From Oncomelania hupensis (taxonomy: Eukaryota > Mollusca > Gastropoda > Littorinimorpha > Pomatiopsidae): a DNA stretch of 64,000 bases. Made by a program: the position numbers and the translations under genes. The notes beneath the pieces were generated by a model. The model ran no database searches. It saw only the letters and a list, made by a program, of their open reading frames with translations, and was not told the DNA's origin. Position 1 is the stretch's first letter. Each line of letters opens with the position of its first letter. Below, in pieces: positions 47,214 to 60,300 of this stretch. The DNA is taken from NCBI GenBank assembly GCA_036898135.1, contig CM072511.1:162189314-162253313 (forward strand), in the 5' to 3' direction.

Positions 47214-48703
47214 TTCTGTAACTTCTCACACTCGAAGGGACTGTGTGAAAGAACATGCGTCTTTGCTGGGCGGAAATACTTCATGGTGTGCGCCCAATTA
47301 TCAACACGCGCTTCTACCGGAAATGGTACAGAGTCAGGCAAAACGTTGGAATGGGTTTGCGGAGCGAACATACATGGTTAATTTACGATTTGCGTCTCCT
47401 TTTTTTTTCCTCGGAACAAATTTTTAAACCTCGGAAAGTAAACTTATTGTTCGTTAACCTCGGAAACTCGCGTATCCGAGGAAAATTCTCCAGCCTGTCT
47501 GAAGCACTTCTGATGTCTCGTCCACAACCCCGAGCGTCTGTGACTTGCAGGAGCGTCCATTTCTGAAACCTTGCTGTTCCAGACGGCGACAAAGAGCTTG
47601 TATGCTTGCACTGTTGCAGACTCTTAACTTGTAGGCTCTAAACTCGTCCCATGACTGTAAGACAGTAAGGTAACACGCCCAACAAAAAATAGTTGACAAT
47701 GCTCGTATAGTCGACTAACGGATACAAATCAGGATTTGAACTCCAAGAAATGTTTGGAAGTTCGTATGGATCTAAGCAATCAACGTAGCAAAGTTTTTCA
47801 GAATACCCTTTGGCATCAAATTCGATGCGTACTACTAAATTGCTACATTTGGCTTCCATGTTTATGTTGACCCTAACGTCGAGTAACGAGTCCTAATTCC
47901 TAGGCCTAAGTCAAGGGCAATAACTATTATGTACTGTTTAGGCCGACGAAGACCATAGGATAGGCTAACAGCCTTTGGGCTTTGGCCCTCATATTAATAG
48001 TTCGTGATGAGGGTTTTAAGACCCCGACCCTTGGCATCACTCCCATCAGTGCCTTCCAATTTAGAACCTTTTCTTCGCTCAGTGTCAAGTATGTTTATTC
48101 TCGAATGTTGTCCTTACATCTCACCTTAAACCTATTCAGGAGTATGCTATTCGGGAGTTTTTTGTGATACCTTCCACAAACTCTTGCCCATCATCTCCTC
48201 TACCCACCCCACCGATAATTATTTCCCTCAGCCTAAATTCATGACAGTGGTCCACTTCATCTATCCTCCAAATAGTTCTTCCCCCGATTTAACAGCCCCC
48301 AATCAGTGCAGCAAATTTTTTCAACAAAGTAAAGTTGGTTGCCCACACCAAAGAAGAAGAAGAATTTAAAGTGTTCTGGGTCTGCTCTTTCCCCCACGTG
48401 CTCCATGACAGTACACGTAAAATTCAAGTACACTCATAAACATAACGCTTTTCTAGTAAATTTTATTTAAATAAATTTTGAAATAAGAATGACATGCGAT
48501 CCAAACTGTCCTTACCATAATTTATCCGATGCATCTCTTGTAAGGACGCAAAATTCTTCAGCAGTTCTCGATAACAGTACTTCGACGAGTTCTGCCATCT
48601 TGCCTAAGAAAGATAATTCTGCCACATAAAACTATTCCGGAAAGTCTTTTTACAGGAAACATCGTTAATAAAGCTGTAAGTGCTTGCGAAATAGACCTAC
48701 GTT

Positions 48704-48906
48704 CTTGTTGTTGTTGTTGTTGTTGTTGTTGTTTGTAGATTATAGTCACACGACACTTTCGCATATAGGTGACTACTGGACCAGCGGGCCAGTTGTTGGT
48801 AAAGGGGAAAATAATATGATCACACGTTGACCAATCCGGGATTCGAACCAGCGACCTTTCGGTTACTAGCAAGACGCTCTTACCAACTGAGCTACCCGGC
48901 CCCCCC
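48704..48906 (-). mobile_element. tRNA-derived SINE S3, 203 bp, inserted in the MPHOSPH10 duplicate
   Basis: Minus strand: A-box gtagctcagttggtaagagc, B-box ggttcgaatcc, tail (caa)n. Flanked by gacctacgtt at 48694-48703 and 48907-48916. The parental locus (near 33955) has one uninterrupted gacctacgtt, so this is an empty/filled site pair. Confidence 0.92.
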
Positions 48907-49268
48907 GACCTACGTTGATGTTGTTGTCACACACGTACGTTGACTGTTAATCCCTTCTTTTATAGAAGGGCCATAATCACGACTTTTAAATAAAGTTTCT
49001 GAAACTGGAAATAATAAATTAAAAGGAAACTAATTCCTTCGTCGTATCAAAATCAAAATTGACATGTATGTATTTAGTTATTGCTGATGTTACATTTCTG
49101 GGTTCAGTCACCTGCTTTTTGTCAGTGATAGTCTGTCCGTGTTTATTCAGGGATTAAATCACAATTTTGAAGTTTTTCCTTTAATTCTTTGTATTATTTT
49201 CCAGACTGCTTTGGAAGAGGTTTTGGTATGAAGTTTGGAACAGAAGGTTTTCCAGGATTGGCACCTTT

Positions 49269-49440
49269 GTGATCCACAGCTTCTTCTTTGGCCGCTGCTT
49301 TCCAAGGATCTCCGTGGCGGCATCTGTCACAGCTGAAAGACCTGGCAGGGCCCAATCCTCTCCAGGCTGTTGGCCACAGCCAAAATCCACGCATACAGCG
49401 TGGCACGCCTTGCCACATTCCCTAATTATAAATGCACAGA
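49269..49440 (-). pseudogene. RTE-like LINE fragment at the duplication border
   Basis: AVTDAATEILGKQRPKKKLW on the minus strand matches AVTDAATEILGKHPERRNSG at 62400 (+), the stretch after the endonuclease. It starts exactly where homology to the parental MPHOSPH10 flank ends (49268). Confidence 0.65.
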
Positions 49441-50156
49441 AAAGTGCAAATCAAAGTACCCAGCCAACGTAAAGATGACAGTAAAGTCACAGTAAATCAC
49501 AGACATGACGTGTCTGGAAATTTAAAAAAGGAAAACATACATCAAAATAACAAGTCACTCTGTTTTGGGACATTTTCTTAAACGTTCTGATGCCGATGTT
49601 GATGACACTTTTGACCAAAGTTCAAACATACAGGACACCAACACTAAATTGTTTTCGTGAGGAATCCTTCAAAGAAGACAAGTTAAAAAAGCTATAACTA
49701 ATTTGTTTTAAACACCAAGTTTACGGATTAAACCAATTAACTCATGCATTTTAAACTGTGTCCCTTATTAATTCATTAGGCTCATAACTAATTTATTTAA
49801 TATTTGTTCTATACTCTAAGAAAGTCATTAAGATTGCCTCTTTGTAAAAAGAATTTAAATAATTGTCACGGAATATTTATCTGCCTGTTTGTTATTGTTG
49901 TTGTTGTTGTGTGGAAAATTGTGGGAAGGTTCTTTCTGGGAGATCACTAATGTTTTTGGTGAAGAAAAGGATTTAGAAGTGGTCAGGTGGATATTCTCTT
50001 ACTGATCAAATATTCACAATTGCAGCTTACGTTTCCTGGCAATATCCGATGACACTTAAATGCTCGCTTTGCTTGTTGATCATGGAACTTCTGCTATTGA
50101 TCGTTATTGCACTTCGACTGCATGTCACATTCCCAAATATAAGTTCCCCATGGCTT
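49441..50156. other. Spacer / 3' UTR of the receptor gene
   Basis: No coding pattern. A minus-strand AATAAA lies at 49792-49797, ~360 bases past the receptor stop. A short (gtt)n run lies near 49890. Confidence 0.5.
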
Positions 50157-52207
50157 CTATCTACAATCTGTTCTCACCGCTAATTGTGAATGTAATGTTC
50201 TTAGCAGCGTTTCCCGAAGCCTGTCTTGAGCCGCGCGGCGTCGTATTTCCATGGCGAGGTTGAGCGTGTAGAGGAACGGGTTGAGGAAGGAGTTTAACGG
50301 CAGAATCAAGATGGCCGCTGCCACGATGACTTCGCCAGGGATAGGGATGTTGGCAGACGACAAAATTCCGCAAAGGCCGATAGGAAACCAGCACAAGAAG
50401 TCCGTCACAGCGACAGTGATCAGACGACGAGCGACAGTCGCGTCCTTCTTCATTTTTAACTTTGAGGCCGTGTCCTTAACACTGGACTCCGAGGTAGAGC
50501 CCCAGTCTATGGCGTTTTGTTGCACGGATCTATAAATGGCTGCCTGGCCGCCGCCGATCAACAAGAACAGGACGAAGTTGGTGACTACCACGACGCCGAA
50601 GGAGTAACTCCTGCCCGCAAATTTAGAACGCGTGATTGGTAGCGGGATGCAGATGCCTGTCTGGCTGTAGAACTGCCAATGTGAGGTCACAGGAAGTAAC
50701 GGAATGACGGCCAAGACGAAGCCGGTAATCCACGATGACACCAAAGCGATAGCCACCGACCTTCTGTTGAAGCGCACTTTGCTCAAAGGAAAACGAAGGA
50801 CGATGAAACGGTCCAACGTTATCAAGGCGACGGTGAAAGTTGACACTTGGTTGGACAGCAGAGAAAGGAAGCCAGCCGCTCGACAAGCCGCACTGCGAGT
50901 CCATTTAGCGTCATAATGCAGGTAGAGCCCGCGGTACCAAAGGTCAGCGATGCCGATCATGGCTAGATACACCCCCATGATAAAGTCAGCCACAGACAAA
51001 CTGCTGACAAACTGGTTGAACGAGCTTTTGATGCTCTTCCGTCGAACGAGCAGTCTGAAGACAAGACAGAAGCCATTGCCGAAGACAGACAAAATGCTCA
51101 TGAGCCACAGCAAGCCTCGGTAGGTTTCCGTAGGCACCAGGTCCTTGCAGGACGAGATTTCATCTTGAGGAGCCCAGCAGAAATTAATGTCGAAATTTGT
51201 AGGAAGAATACTAGCACAGCAAAGCTTGAAAGTGTCTGCTCTGACATACTGCAGCTTAGACAATCCCCGAAACACGTCTGGAGGGAAGTTTTCCACCGGG
51301 CAGCCGGCAAGGTCCAAGTCAGTTAGTGATGGAAGGTGCTGGAAGCCGCCAGTTGGGATCATGTCCACCCCTGAATGTGACAGATTCAGGCGCTGCAGTG
51401 ACAGGAAGTATGACAAAGGTTCGGTATTGAAGGACCATAATTTAGTGAATGATAGGTCGATATGTCTCAGTGTGTTCTGTTTCTGCGTCGACTGTTGGCT
51501 GTACAGGGCGTGTAAGGGGTTGTGGGCCAGTGAAACTGACCGTAAGTTTTCCAGCGACAGAAACACGTTCATGGTGACGTTGTGCAGTTGGTTGTGGCTG
51601 AGATCTAAATGTCTGAGATGAGGAAGTGTCACTGCCGAGACAGACTGCAGGTCACAGTCCCTCAGACTCAGGTACACCAGCTCGACATTGAAACGGAGGT
51701 CAGCGGGCGTCAAATGAGAACCAGAGCCGTCCAGGTACTTGAGAGGGAAGTGTTGGACGTCAAAGTGATGATCACACACAAAGGCCAGGCCCTGACACAG
51801 GCAGCCAGCGGGACAGAGATTCTCTTCACACAACAGCTCGTCGTCGCCTTGATGACACTGCGCCCATCCGTCACACAGGTGGTCAGGATGGAGACAAAGT
51901 GAAGACGCGTGGCAGCGGTAGTAGCCGGGACATTCTGGGTCATCACAGTGGTTCTCGTCCTCACGACCTGCACAGTCGTAGAAGCCGTTACAGCGTGTGT
52001 AGACCGGCAGGCAGTGGTGCGGCGGCGTGTCACAGCGGTAGTGAGTGAGAGGACAGGGGTCACTGGCGTTGACAGCGATGTGAGTGAAATAGCCTTTGCC
52101 GTCGTAGTCGATGAGTGACGGATCAGGCACCTCAATGACCTGACTGGTGAGAGAGCAACAATTTTTATTGACAACGAGGGAATGAGTACTAAAGCGACCG
52201 AGTAAGC

Positions 52208-52274
<67 letters not shown>

Positions 52275-54776
52275 GAGGGGGGAAAGAGATTATGTATGAC
52301 AGTCGAGATTCCTATCCTATCCTATCCTATCCCGTAACTCAAAGGTCGTTGGGGCACAACAGATGATCGTTTAACCAGCTTAATCCATCTTTCTCTGTTC
52401 TCAGCAACCCTCATGGCTTCGTTAAGTGTCAAACCAGTCCATTCTCAAATGTTGTCCTCACACCTCTTTTTCTGTCTCCCTATTCTTCTGCCTCCTTAAA
52501 CCGTGCCTTGCAGGAGGGTCTTTGCAAGGCCTGATGCTCTGCTGACGTTTCTTCACCACAGTGAGCATGTCATCGTGTTGTCCAGTGGCTTGTGTGATGG
52601 TCTGTCAGACTTCGTCGTTGGTGATGTGCTGGGTATAGGAAATGCCCAGAAGTCTTCTGTAGCACCTCATCTCCATGCTTTGTATTCTTTGTTGTAGATC
52701 TGCTGTGATTATTGAGGTTCACAGAACAAACGTCCGATCAGGGGTTTAGTTTTGCATTTCAATCTACGTCAATAGGCTTGCATGTTGAACAAACCCACAG
52801 CTTCCAGTTGTGTTAGCCCTTGCGCAGCCATAGGTGTTTGCATAAGAAAGGCAAGATGCAAAGCAATCTGTACAACGAGCAAGGGTGAATTACCTGACTG
52901 GAAAGTACTGGCCAAAACTCCTGTCACACAAGACCTCATCCGAGTCGTCCTGGAGGCAGTCAGATTTTCTGTCACAGACGACAAAGAAAGGGATGCATTG
53001 GCCGTTGCTGCAGGTGAACTGCTGACAGGGGGCATAGCTGCAGAAGGACTCATCAGACTTGTCTCCACAGTCCTGTCTGTGGTCACACACGTTAATGTAG
53101 TGGGTTGTCCCATTACCGTCGTCACATAAAAACATATACACAAACAAGTTACCATGCCCTGCTTCCCGCCAGCCATGGATAGCTGGTGACATCCCAGTGA
53201 TGTAATGGCTCTGATCTGTTGGAGAAACAACATCAACACTGCCGTTAGACTTCAGTGATGCTGTCACGGACGTTGGGAAAAAGCATTTGTCTACAGACTG
53301 TGTTCCGCCACAGACATTTTTTGTGTAGCATATAAAAAACACATGCGTTAGGTGCCCTTTTGGACACACAATCAATGCAAGGGTTCTTTGAGATGAAGTG
53401 TGGACTGCAACAGCAGTATGAGCTGCAATGTTCAGTGTTAATGGATTGTTTAGAGAAATACTTCTTTTTACTTCAATAGGAATACTTTGACATACAGCAC
53501 CACACACGACACTTGGCTTAAATGTATAATAATCTAAAAACCCAGCAATAAAAACCAAATGCGAGGGTACCATCGTCAGATAAGGTGTCTCTATTTCTGC
53601 TGACGTAATGGTTAAATTAAAGGAATTAAAGAAAAGAAATACTGTGTATACAATGGACCTGTCTACCCCGGTCCACATCTGTCTATACATGATGGACATG
53701 TCAACGTCTCTGTAAACTAGTCCTGTGCGGTATTTTTGGCAATGATGGTGAAAATCCAGCAATCTGTACACGTCATCCTGCTCCGTCCTGGTCTGAATAA
53801 CAGCCAGAGTCCCGCCTCCTCTCTGACACTGGCGAGACAGCGGGTCAGTGTCAGCGTGGCTCTGTTTCTCGTCGTCTGCGTGGCGGTCGTCTGCTTCGTT
53901 TGTGAAAACGGCGAAAAAACACTTGGAACCCGAGGCCAATTTGCCCTGACAGACGTCACTGCTGAACGGACACCGCCCTGTCTCGTCACTGCCGTCCTCA
54001 CACTCCACCCGGTTGTTGCAGTCTAGATGTTGACTGAAGGTCGAGTAGAAATCCACCCGGCAGTTGAACAGACCCCTATTTTTCACGGGTAGTGCGGAAA
54101 TTTTGTGGAACGAGAAGTGCATTTTAAATGCCATCGTAGACCAGGAATCATGCTGAAAATATTGGGAAGTAATGGAGAGACTGTCAGTATGAAGCACTTC
54201 TGGTGACCATTGCTGGGACTTGCAGAGCCGTGTATGTGTCTTAGTACCATTTCTCGAGACGTAAGATAAGTTTATGTATTTGATTGTATCATTATATGGT
54301 GTAGCCGTTTTACACCCTACCGGAGACCATTCAGGAACCAAGGTCAAACGCTCAAAACTGACCATAACAGCATCGTAACCATTGGGAACGACTAGTGTGC
54401 GTTTGAGATGGAGCAAGCCCCCGAATAACCAGGGGCCCAAATTCAGGTGAGGCGAGGTCACTTGACCGTGTGTGGGCGACAGCATCACGAGTGGGAACGT
54501 GTGCGCTATCAACTGTTCGGAAGTGTTGAAGGATATGAAGACGTCAGTTTTCACAGGCATGAGAAGATACATGTGATTGTTGGGCGAGAACAGCAACCTG
54601 GTGCTAGATTTAGGTAGTGTACAATCCATAACTCCCAAAATGTCTTTATTTTCACGTGTAAACCATGACTCATTTTCCCGCGGCATGTCATAGAAGACGG
54701 CGATCATGATTCCATCGAACAGTTTTGTAGAGTGCTTACTGATGTTCAAACATATCGTTCTGGCATTATCTTCACG
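50157..54776 (-). CDS. GRL101-like G protein-coupled receptor (CTL/LDLa/LRR + 7TM), 5' end missing
   Basis: Two exons: 54776-52894 and 52143-50157 (phases 0 to 2, joined GTC AG|T CAG). The extracellular first exon has a CUB-like start (uncertain), an LDLa module (DCNNRVECEDGSDETGRC), a C-type lectin-like stretch and two more LDLa modules (DCGDKSDESFC, DCLQDDSDEVLC). The second exon, counted from the Met at 52130: LDLa at ~31-62 and ~71-101, LRR N-cap Cys cluster ~106-119, leucine-rich repeats ~130-300, then seven membrane helices with GN 351-352, LSVADF, DRF 440-442 in place of DRY, FLCWFPI and NPFLY 617-621. This layout is that of Lymnaea GRL101 and relaxin-type LGRs: a plasma-membrane receptor for an unknown ligand. 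Neither exon has a frameshift. No signal peptide is visible; exons 5' of 54776 are outside or unrecognised. Confidence 0.9.
52205..52270. repeat. (GA)n microsatellite in receptor intron
   Basis: About 30 ga units, ~60 bases upstream (minus strand) of the second receptor exon's acceptor. Confidence 0.93.
52311..52700 (-). mobile_element. RTE-like LINE 3' fragment in receptor intron
   Basis: (tatcc)n tail at 52311-52332, then decayed reverse complement of the LINE C-terminal block, matching 35580-36000. Confidence 0.8.
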
Positions 54777-55168
54777 CTGCATGGGGCGCAAACACAGCAT
54801 TTTGAAATAAAACATTAACAGACAATTTTGCGTCCTTGTTATACAACTTTAAATACTGAACACCAAAGATGCAAATGTATCTTATCTGAGTCACTGTGCG
54901 TTCCGGACGAAACAAACACGAAATAACGATAAAATCCAAAAATGAAATGATGTTATTTAGAAAGGAGATGGCAAGCAAATAAGGCTTTCTAATTGTTACC
55001 ATAATATTCTGAAACATTTTTTATCAATCATTTTGGACTAATTAGGACCCATCTTAAGCAGATTAGCAAAATCTGAACATTTTGATTTTGGTTTGGGCGC
55101 TAGAGCAAGTGTCAAAAATGAAGAATCCGCACAAATAACGCCAACTTGGAATACCTATATCAAAATAA

Positions 55169-55210
<42 letters not shown>
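55169..55210. repeat. (ATG)n microsatellite
   Basis: About 13 atg units just before the interrupted LINE. Confidence 0.93.
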
Positions 55211-55379
55211 GCAGTCTTATTGTAGCCAGGAAACAATGTGCATGAAGAATAACAGTAGGAACCCAGCCATCAGCCACAAAAACATATTTACAAACAATAG
55301 AAAGCCAGGACGGAGAAACCTCACGTTACTACAGGTTCAACGACCACGTGCTCGGGGCCCAAGGCGAGCCACGCTGTAC

Positions 55380-55786
55380 TCGTGGATTTCGGCTGTGGAA
55401 AATTAGAAGCACTGACCCATGAGCTGGACCACTATCGATGGAATATTTTAGGTATCAGCGAACTGCGCTGGAAAGGCCTAGGTGAAACAACAATCGACCA
55501 AGGCCACAAGCTTTATTTCAGCGAGAGAGGTGGCATGCACAAACATGGCGTTGGATTCTTGGTCAACAAAAACATTCTAGCTATTGTCATGGGTTGCCAC
55601 CTAGTCTCCAGTGGAATCATTACCATCCGTGTGAGAGCAGCCCCTTTCAACATCACCATCATCCCGGCTTATGCCCCAACATCAGACTATGACGACAGCG
55701 AAGTCTAGAATTTCTATGAACATCTGCAGGCTGTCCTTGACCAAGTGCCAAAAAAGGACATAGTCATAGTGTAGTTGTGCTGGCTA
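55380..55786 (+). pseudogene. RTE-like LINE, endonuclease part 1
   Basis: LEALTHELDHYRWNILGISE, ELRWKGLGE, RGGMHKHGVGFLVNK, IIPAYAPTSDYDD: first half of the AP-type endonuclease with the catalytic E of SELRW. A TAG at 55707 replaces a sense codon, then the domain runs to an insertion at ~55771. Continues at 60440. Confidence 0.85.
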
Positions 55787-56678
55787 TGTGACGACACGAG
55801 TTTCAGTGTCAACAGAGAGAGCTATATTTTGTGCGAAGTTGCACTTCTCTACTGTGTAGTGTACATAGAATAGCTTGACCGTTTTCTTTATAGCGTACGA
55901 AAGAATGCGGTAGCTATGAATTCCCGTGCGTATCGTAGAAGATAGGGGTATGCTGAATAAAGAAGAGGGGTACTGACGAGTTCACTCGACCGGTTTGCTT
56001 TTGGCCTGGGTGCGTTTAGTAAGGCAGAGTGATTTGGGGTGCTTTTGCGAGAGGTCAGCTCTAGTCAGGCAGTATCCCTGTGACTGTGTGTCAAATTAGA
56101 AATAGGTGTTGTGCTTGGAAGGGTGTTGTATCGTTGGTTCGAGCCACCCAAGGTCTTACGCCCTCGTCGGGGTAAGAATGCCTAGAGTCTGGAAATTAAG
56201 GAGGATTGTAATTGCCATTTATTGAGGATAAATGTAGAATTCCTTCCTAAGGTGGTGTGGTTCTCTATTGGACACCCGCCGAGGCTCAAGGTCTTTTGAA
56301 GAATTGAGATGTCCTTATCCTTATCATTGTTATTGTTGTGAGAATAACTAGCAAATAGCCAGACACGAAATTAACTCTCAGGACTAACCACTGTGTCACT
56401 GTGTTGTGTTGTTTCTGTGTTGGGGAAGGTGTGTCACAGGCCGAGACCTAAGTCGGTGAGTAAAACCCTGTAATTCAGTTTCTTAGTGGCAAAGTGCTCC
56501 GAGACTGCGTACGCGAATGAATGGTGATGAATGAGGGGAAAGGGGATGCATTTTGATGAATAATGATGTATTGATTTTGTATGATTTTCATATGATTTTC
56601 TTATTACGTACATGAATGGGGAATGTCGTTGCTGTTGTGGCTAAAAGTGGGTCAAGGGTGACGATGAAGAATGCATGT

Positions 56679-56731
<53 letters not shown>

Positions 56732-57875
56732 GGTGTATGTATGGGGAGAGAGAAATCGTACTATGCTGGAGAGAGATGAAGGAAGTGGTGGATATGAGGA
56801 GGGCATGTTTATATTATAGTACGATAAGATAGTATGGATGAAGGGAGATAATCGTGATGTATTTATAACAGTTGAGAGGGAAGGTGAAGATGAGGATGGG
56901 TGTGGAATGAATTTGGACTGTGGGATTGAAGTGTGGTCGTAATGATTATGTATATTTATATAAATGATTGTGCTTATGAAAGATATGAATCATTAGCATC
57001 AAGAGTTGCATTATATTATTGGAATGTATGCATAGCATCTTGTATTATTATTATTGTTGTCATGCATAACCAGGTCAAGATGGCGGACGGCAGACGGCGT
57101 ATTATATTATGTAGTGTTTGTGTTTTGTAGGCAGACTGTTAAGACTATATATTTGCTTACAGGTTTGGGCTGTATTATGCTGTTTAATCCTTTGCCGATG
57201 TAGTTGTGTTTCCACTGCACCGTTACCTCTTTGCGCGGACGTGCAACTGTGCCGTAACCCTTGCCTCTACAGTTGGGGAGCGTGGATGTTAACTTCGCCA
57301 CTACTGCCTTGTCTTGCCTCAGTATCGTGGGCGTCGCCATTTATTACAGGAACTCCACGCACCACACCCGCGCACACACAGACTTGCACGACACCGCACA
57401 TAAAAACATACTTCATTTAGTTATAAAATTCATCCATCATTTTGAGTGAGTAACTGTTTAGCTCCTACTGAGCTACGAAATATTGACGTTTTGAACAGTG
57501 CTTCAGTTCTGCAAGTTAACTTGGACAGTGATTGTTGATAAAGATTTGCAGCCCCATTGTTTTAGTGGAAATTTATAGTATTTTGAATTGTTTGTTTATT
57601 GCCATTTTGTTGTACATTTTGTGGAAAATCTGTTGATGTTTAGTTCTGTTTTAGGTTGAACAAGGGAGGTAATTGTTAGTTAATACAGGGGTGGGGGTCT
57701 TGATAGGGGTGGAGGGTGGTTAGTTCCCCATTGTCCTATGCATGTGTGTTTAAATTGTTGAATAAAAGAGTGTGACTGTTATTCTGGCATTTGTGTTAGT
57801 ATATTTTTGTTTGAGTTTATCTTATTCACTCGTTGCATGTGCTGACGTCGCGGAACCCGCTCGGGTGACGTGACA
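55787..57875 (+). mobile_element. Solo LTR, 2,089 bp, 5-bp target duplication
   Basis: Begins tgtgacgacacgag, ends cgggtgacgtgaca, flanked by ggcta at 55782-55786 and 57876-57880. No gag or pol and no second LTR. Contains a GA microsatellite at ~56683-56726. Fragments of the same LTR lie at 40518 and 42846. Probably a Gypsy-type LTR left by LTR-LTR recombination. Confidence 0.8.
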
Positions 57876-57937
57876 GGCTACAATAATTTCTGATCATACG
57901 ATACGTACGCTCCACTGTCTCTGTTAGGTTTAAACTA

Positions 57938-60300
57938 TACTACTAAGGGCCACTCTCATATTTCATTTAGTTTAATTATTTTTTGCTGCTATCAATAATA
58001 TCGCTTATATTGCTTATTTCAAAACTTATCCTGTACAGTAACATTCAAGACAATCTTATTCTGACAAGTAATCACATGTGTGAGTTTTGAACTTTTTGCA
58101 CTGAGTTGAAAAACAAACCCAATTTTTACAAAAAAAAATGACCATAATTTACTGTTGTCTTGCTAATAAAGCAAAATTTTCAACACTAAAAAGTGATTTG
58201 CACGCGAAAGGCTTGCATTTTGTGAGTTCAGTCGTCTATGGTTCAGTTCAACAATCTGCGCTTTTCTCTGGGTATAAATGGCAGCGCTTTTGCTGCTTTT
58301 CTAACCATGCCCCCAAGGCGACGATTGACTGATGCGGATAGAGGCATAGCTATTGCATGGCTTCAGGAAGGGGTGGGGGTGAGAGAAGTTGGCAGGCGGC
58401 TGGAAGTGTCCCACTCCATTGTCCAAAGGCTGCGGGAGCGCTTTAACAACACTGGAAGCCTCCAAGAACCAAGAAGGTCCCCGCGTTACCACTGCAAGAC
58501 AAGACCGTTTCATCACCCTGTCAGCTCTGAGGATGACGTCCGCTACAGCAAACACCATCAGAAGACAGCTTCACGCAGCCAACAATGTTAACGTCAGCGA
58601 CCAGACAATTCGCAACCGTCTACACGAGGCAAACCTGCGATCAAGACGACCAGCAGTACGGCCTTTGCTCACCCCAGCTCACCGTGCAGCGCATTTGGCC
58701 TGGGCTCGGCGTCATTTGGTGTGGACTAGGCAACATTGGTCAAGGGTGCTCTTTACAGACGAGTCTCGGTTCTCCTTGTCTTTCAACGACCGTCGAGTGA
58801 ATGTTTGGAGGCGTCCACGGGAGCGTTTTGCTGATGCGACGGTGCGCGAGCATGACCGCTTTGGTGGTGGATCTGTCATGATGTGGGGTGGCTTCGCATT
58901 AAACTTCAGAACACCCCGGGCAGAGCTGTTCACTCCTTCGTTTTGACTGTAAAAATCCGCTTATCCGTTTTGAAAACAAAAACTCCGGTTTCAAACGCGA
59001 GCGATGAAAAAAAAAAAGTATTTTTTTCGGTAGAAAGACGCTTTTTCTTCCGTTTCGTAAGTTTTCCGTAATAAGACAAAAACTGGAATTTCCTGTACAA
59101 GTTTCGATTTCCGGCTCTCGCACTTTCTTTCGTGTGTGATCGAGCATTTGTGCATGTTTTCGAAGTGACTAGTCTGTTCGCGATGCCTAAAATAAAAAAC
59201 GCAGAAGATGATGGAGAAACACCACCCAAAAAGAAGATGCTTTACACGCAGAAGTGGAATGCTTCTTATTCAAAACTGCATAAGTGCTTAACGTGCTCCG
59301 AAAGGTATGAAAACTATGCTTACTGCAAAATTTGCAAACTTGACTTCAGCGTTGCGGACGGCGGTAGAAATGACATTGAAAGGCAGGTGAACTGTGGTAG
59401 ACACAAGCAGTTGCAACAAGAGCAGGCTAACCAACGCACAACAAGCTCGTTTATTGCTAAAGCAATAAATAAGCGAATGCTTTTTCAAATTTACTTTTTA
59501 ATGTGTTTTTATAGTAAATTTAACTGTCTTTTTGTTTTCTTTTTTCTCAATCTCTCAAAAAATGTATTCCAGTACTGTACTCCTGACAGACAGATGAAAC
59601 TCCTGACAGACAGTCTGCTTACTCCTGACTGGCATTGGTAGGGGTAAACAGGTCTGCACCCCTGCTCCAAATTCATGGCAACTTAAACGGTATTGGCTAC
59701 AGGGATGACGTCATACAACCTAGGGTTCTCCCAGCTCTGCGGGCCATTGGGGAAGGCTGGTGCCATACTACAGGACGATAATGCCAGACCCCACCGAGCG
59801 CGTATCGTCAATGACTTCCTGCAGCAACAGCACGTCATAAGGATGGATTGGCCGGCTCGATCACCCGATTTGAACCCCATAGAACATCTGTGGGATGTCT
59901 TGGGTCGACAGACACGGGCAAACCTCCCTCCAGGAGCTAACCTTGAAGTTCTGGCCCAAGTTCTCCAGCAAGAGTGGTTGGCCATCCCAGGAAACATCCT
60001 CCATAACCTGATACGGTCCATGAGACAACGATGCCAAGACTGCATTGATGCAAACGGTGGCCACACCCGATACTGACTCTATAGATTTTTGGTTTCTAAA
60101 GTTTTGATTTTGTAAATGAGGGGTATGTCCAGTTAAATTGAATTTACTCGAATTTTAAGCGACTGATGTCTCAAATCTATTTTGTTATTGATGCAGAAAT
60201 GATTGCAATAAAATATGATGAACTAATAAATTGAATTCGTGTTTCTGATTTAAAGAGAGACCCATATGTCCAAGTGGCCCTTGTATTATTTTGAGTAGTA
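57938..60300 (+). mobile_element. Tc1/mariner (DD34E) element, decayed and interrupted
   Basis: Inverted ends atactact...aagggccact; the left end has lost ~14 bases. TA lies on both sides. The transposase starts at 58307: MPPRRRLTDADRGIAIAWLQ with a helix-turn-helix, then VLFTDESRFSLS, DDNARPHRARIV and SPDLNPIEHLWD, giving Asp, Asp and Glu with 34 residues between the last two. Frameshifts near 58478 and 59750 and an insertion at ~58905-59667 make it inactive. The stop is at 60074. Confidence 0.88.
58905..59667 (+). mobile_element. hAT-type fragment with BED finger, nested in Tc1
   Basis: Interrupts the Tc1 transposase after MMWGG. Encodes (59183 on) MPKIKNAEDDGETPPKK, then YAYCKICKLDFSVADGG and NDIERQVNCGRHKQ, a BED-like finger of a hAT transposase whose first His has become Gln. 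Ends are weakly inverted (gcagagctgttcactcct near 58920 against gcagacctgtttacccct). An 8-bp target duplication is not evident. Confidence 0.6.

Larger units (their letters stand above)
43610..48598 (-). pseudogene. MPHOSPH10: Partial duplicate of MPHOSPH10 (exon 1 + most of exon 2), chimeric end
   Basis: Exon 1 copy 48598-48516 and exon 2 copy from 44375 are both open, with the same splice signals as the parent. The exon 2 copy follows the parent almost base for base to 43660, then switches to foreign sequence (EVEFIPERQYSSMSARP) and stops at 43610. The predicted product is ~282 residues and lacks the conserved C-terminal two thirds. A 6-bp in-frame difference adds two Glu, and an SVRHD-to-WVRHN change lies near residue 115. 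Promoter-side sequence is duplicated too, so transcription is possible. A dominant fragment or decay product are both conceivable. Confidence 0.85.

Noticed and set aside
48800..48906. tRNA gene on the minus strand
   Set aside because: Acceptor stem ends do not pair and it sits in a SINE with a (caa)n tail and target duplications.
55787..57875. Complete retrovirus-like element
   Set aside because: No gag, pol or env reading frames and only one LTR; the 5-bp duplications fit a solo LTR.
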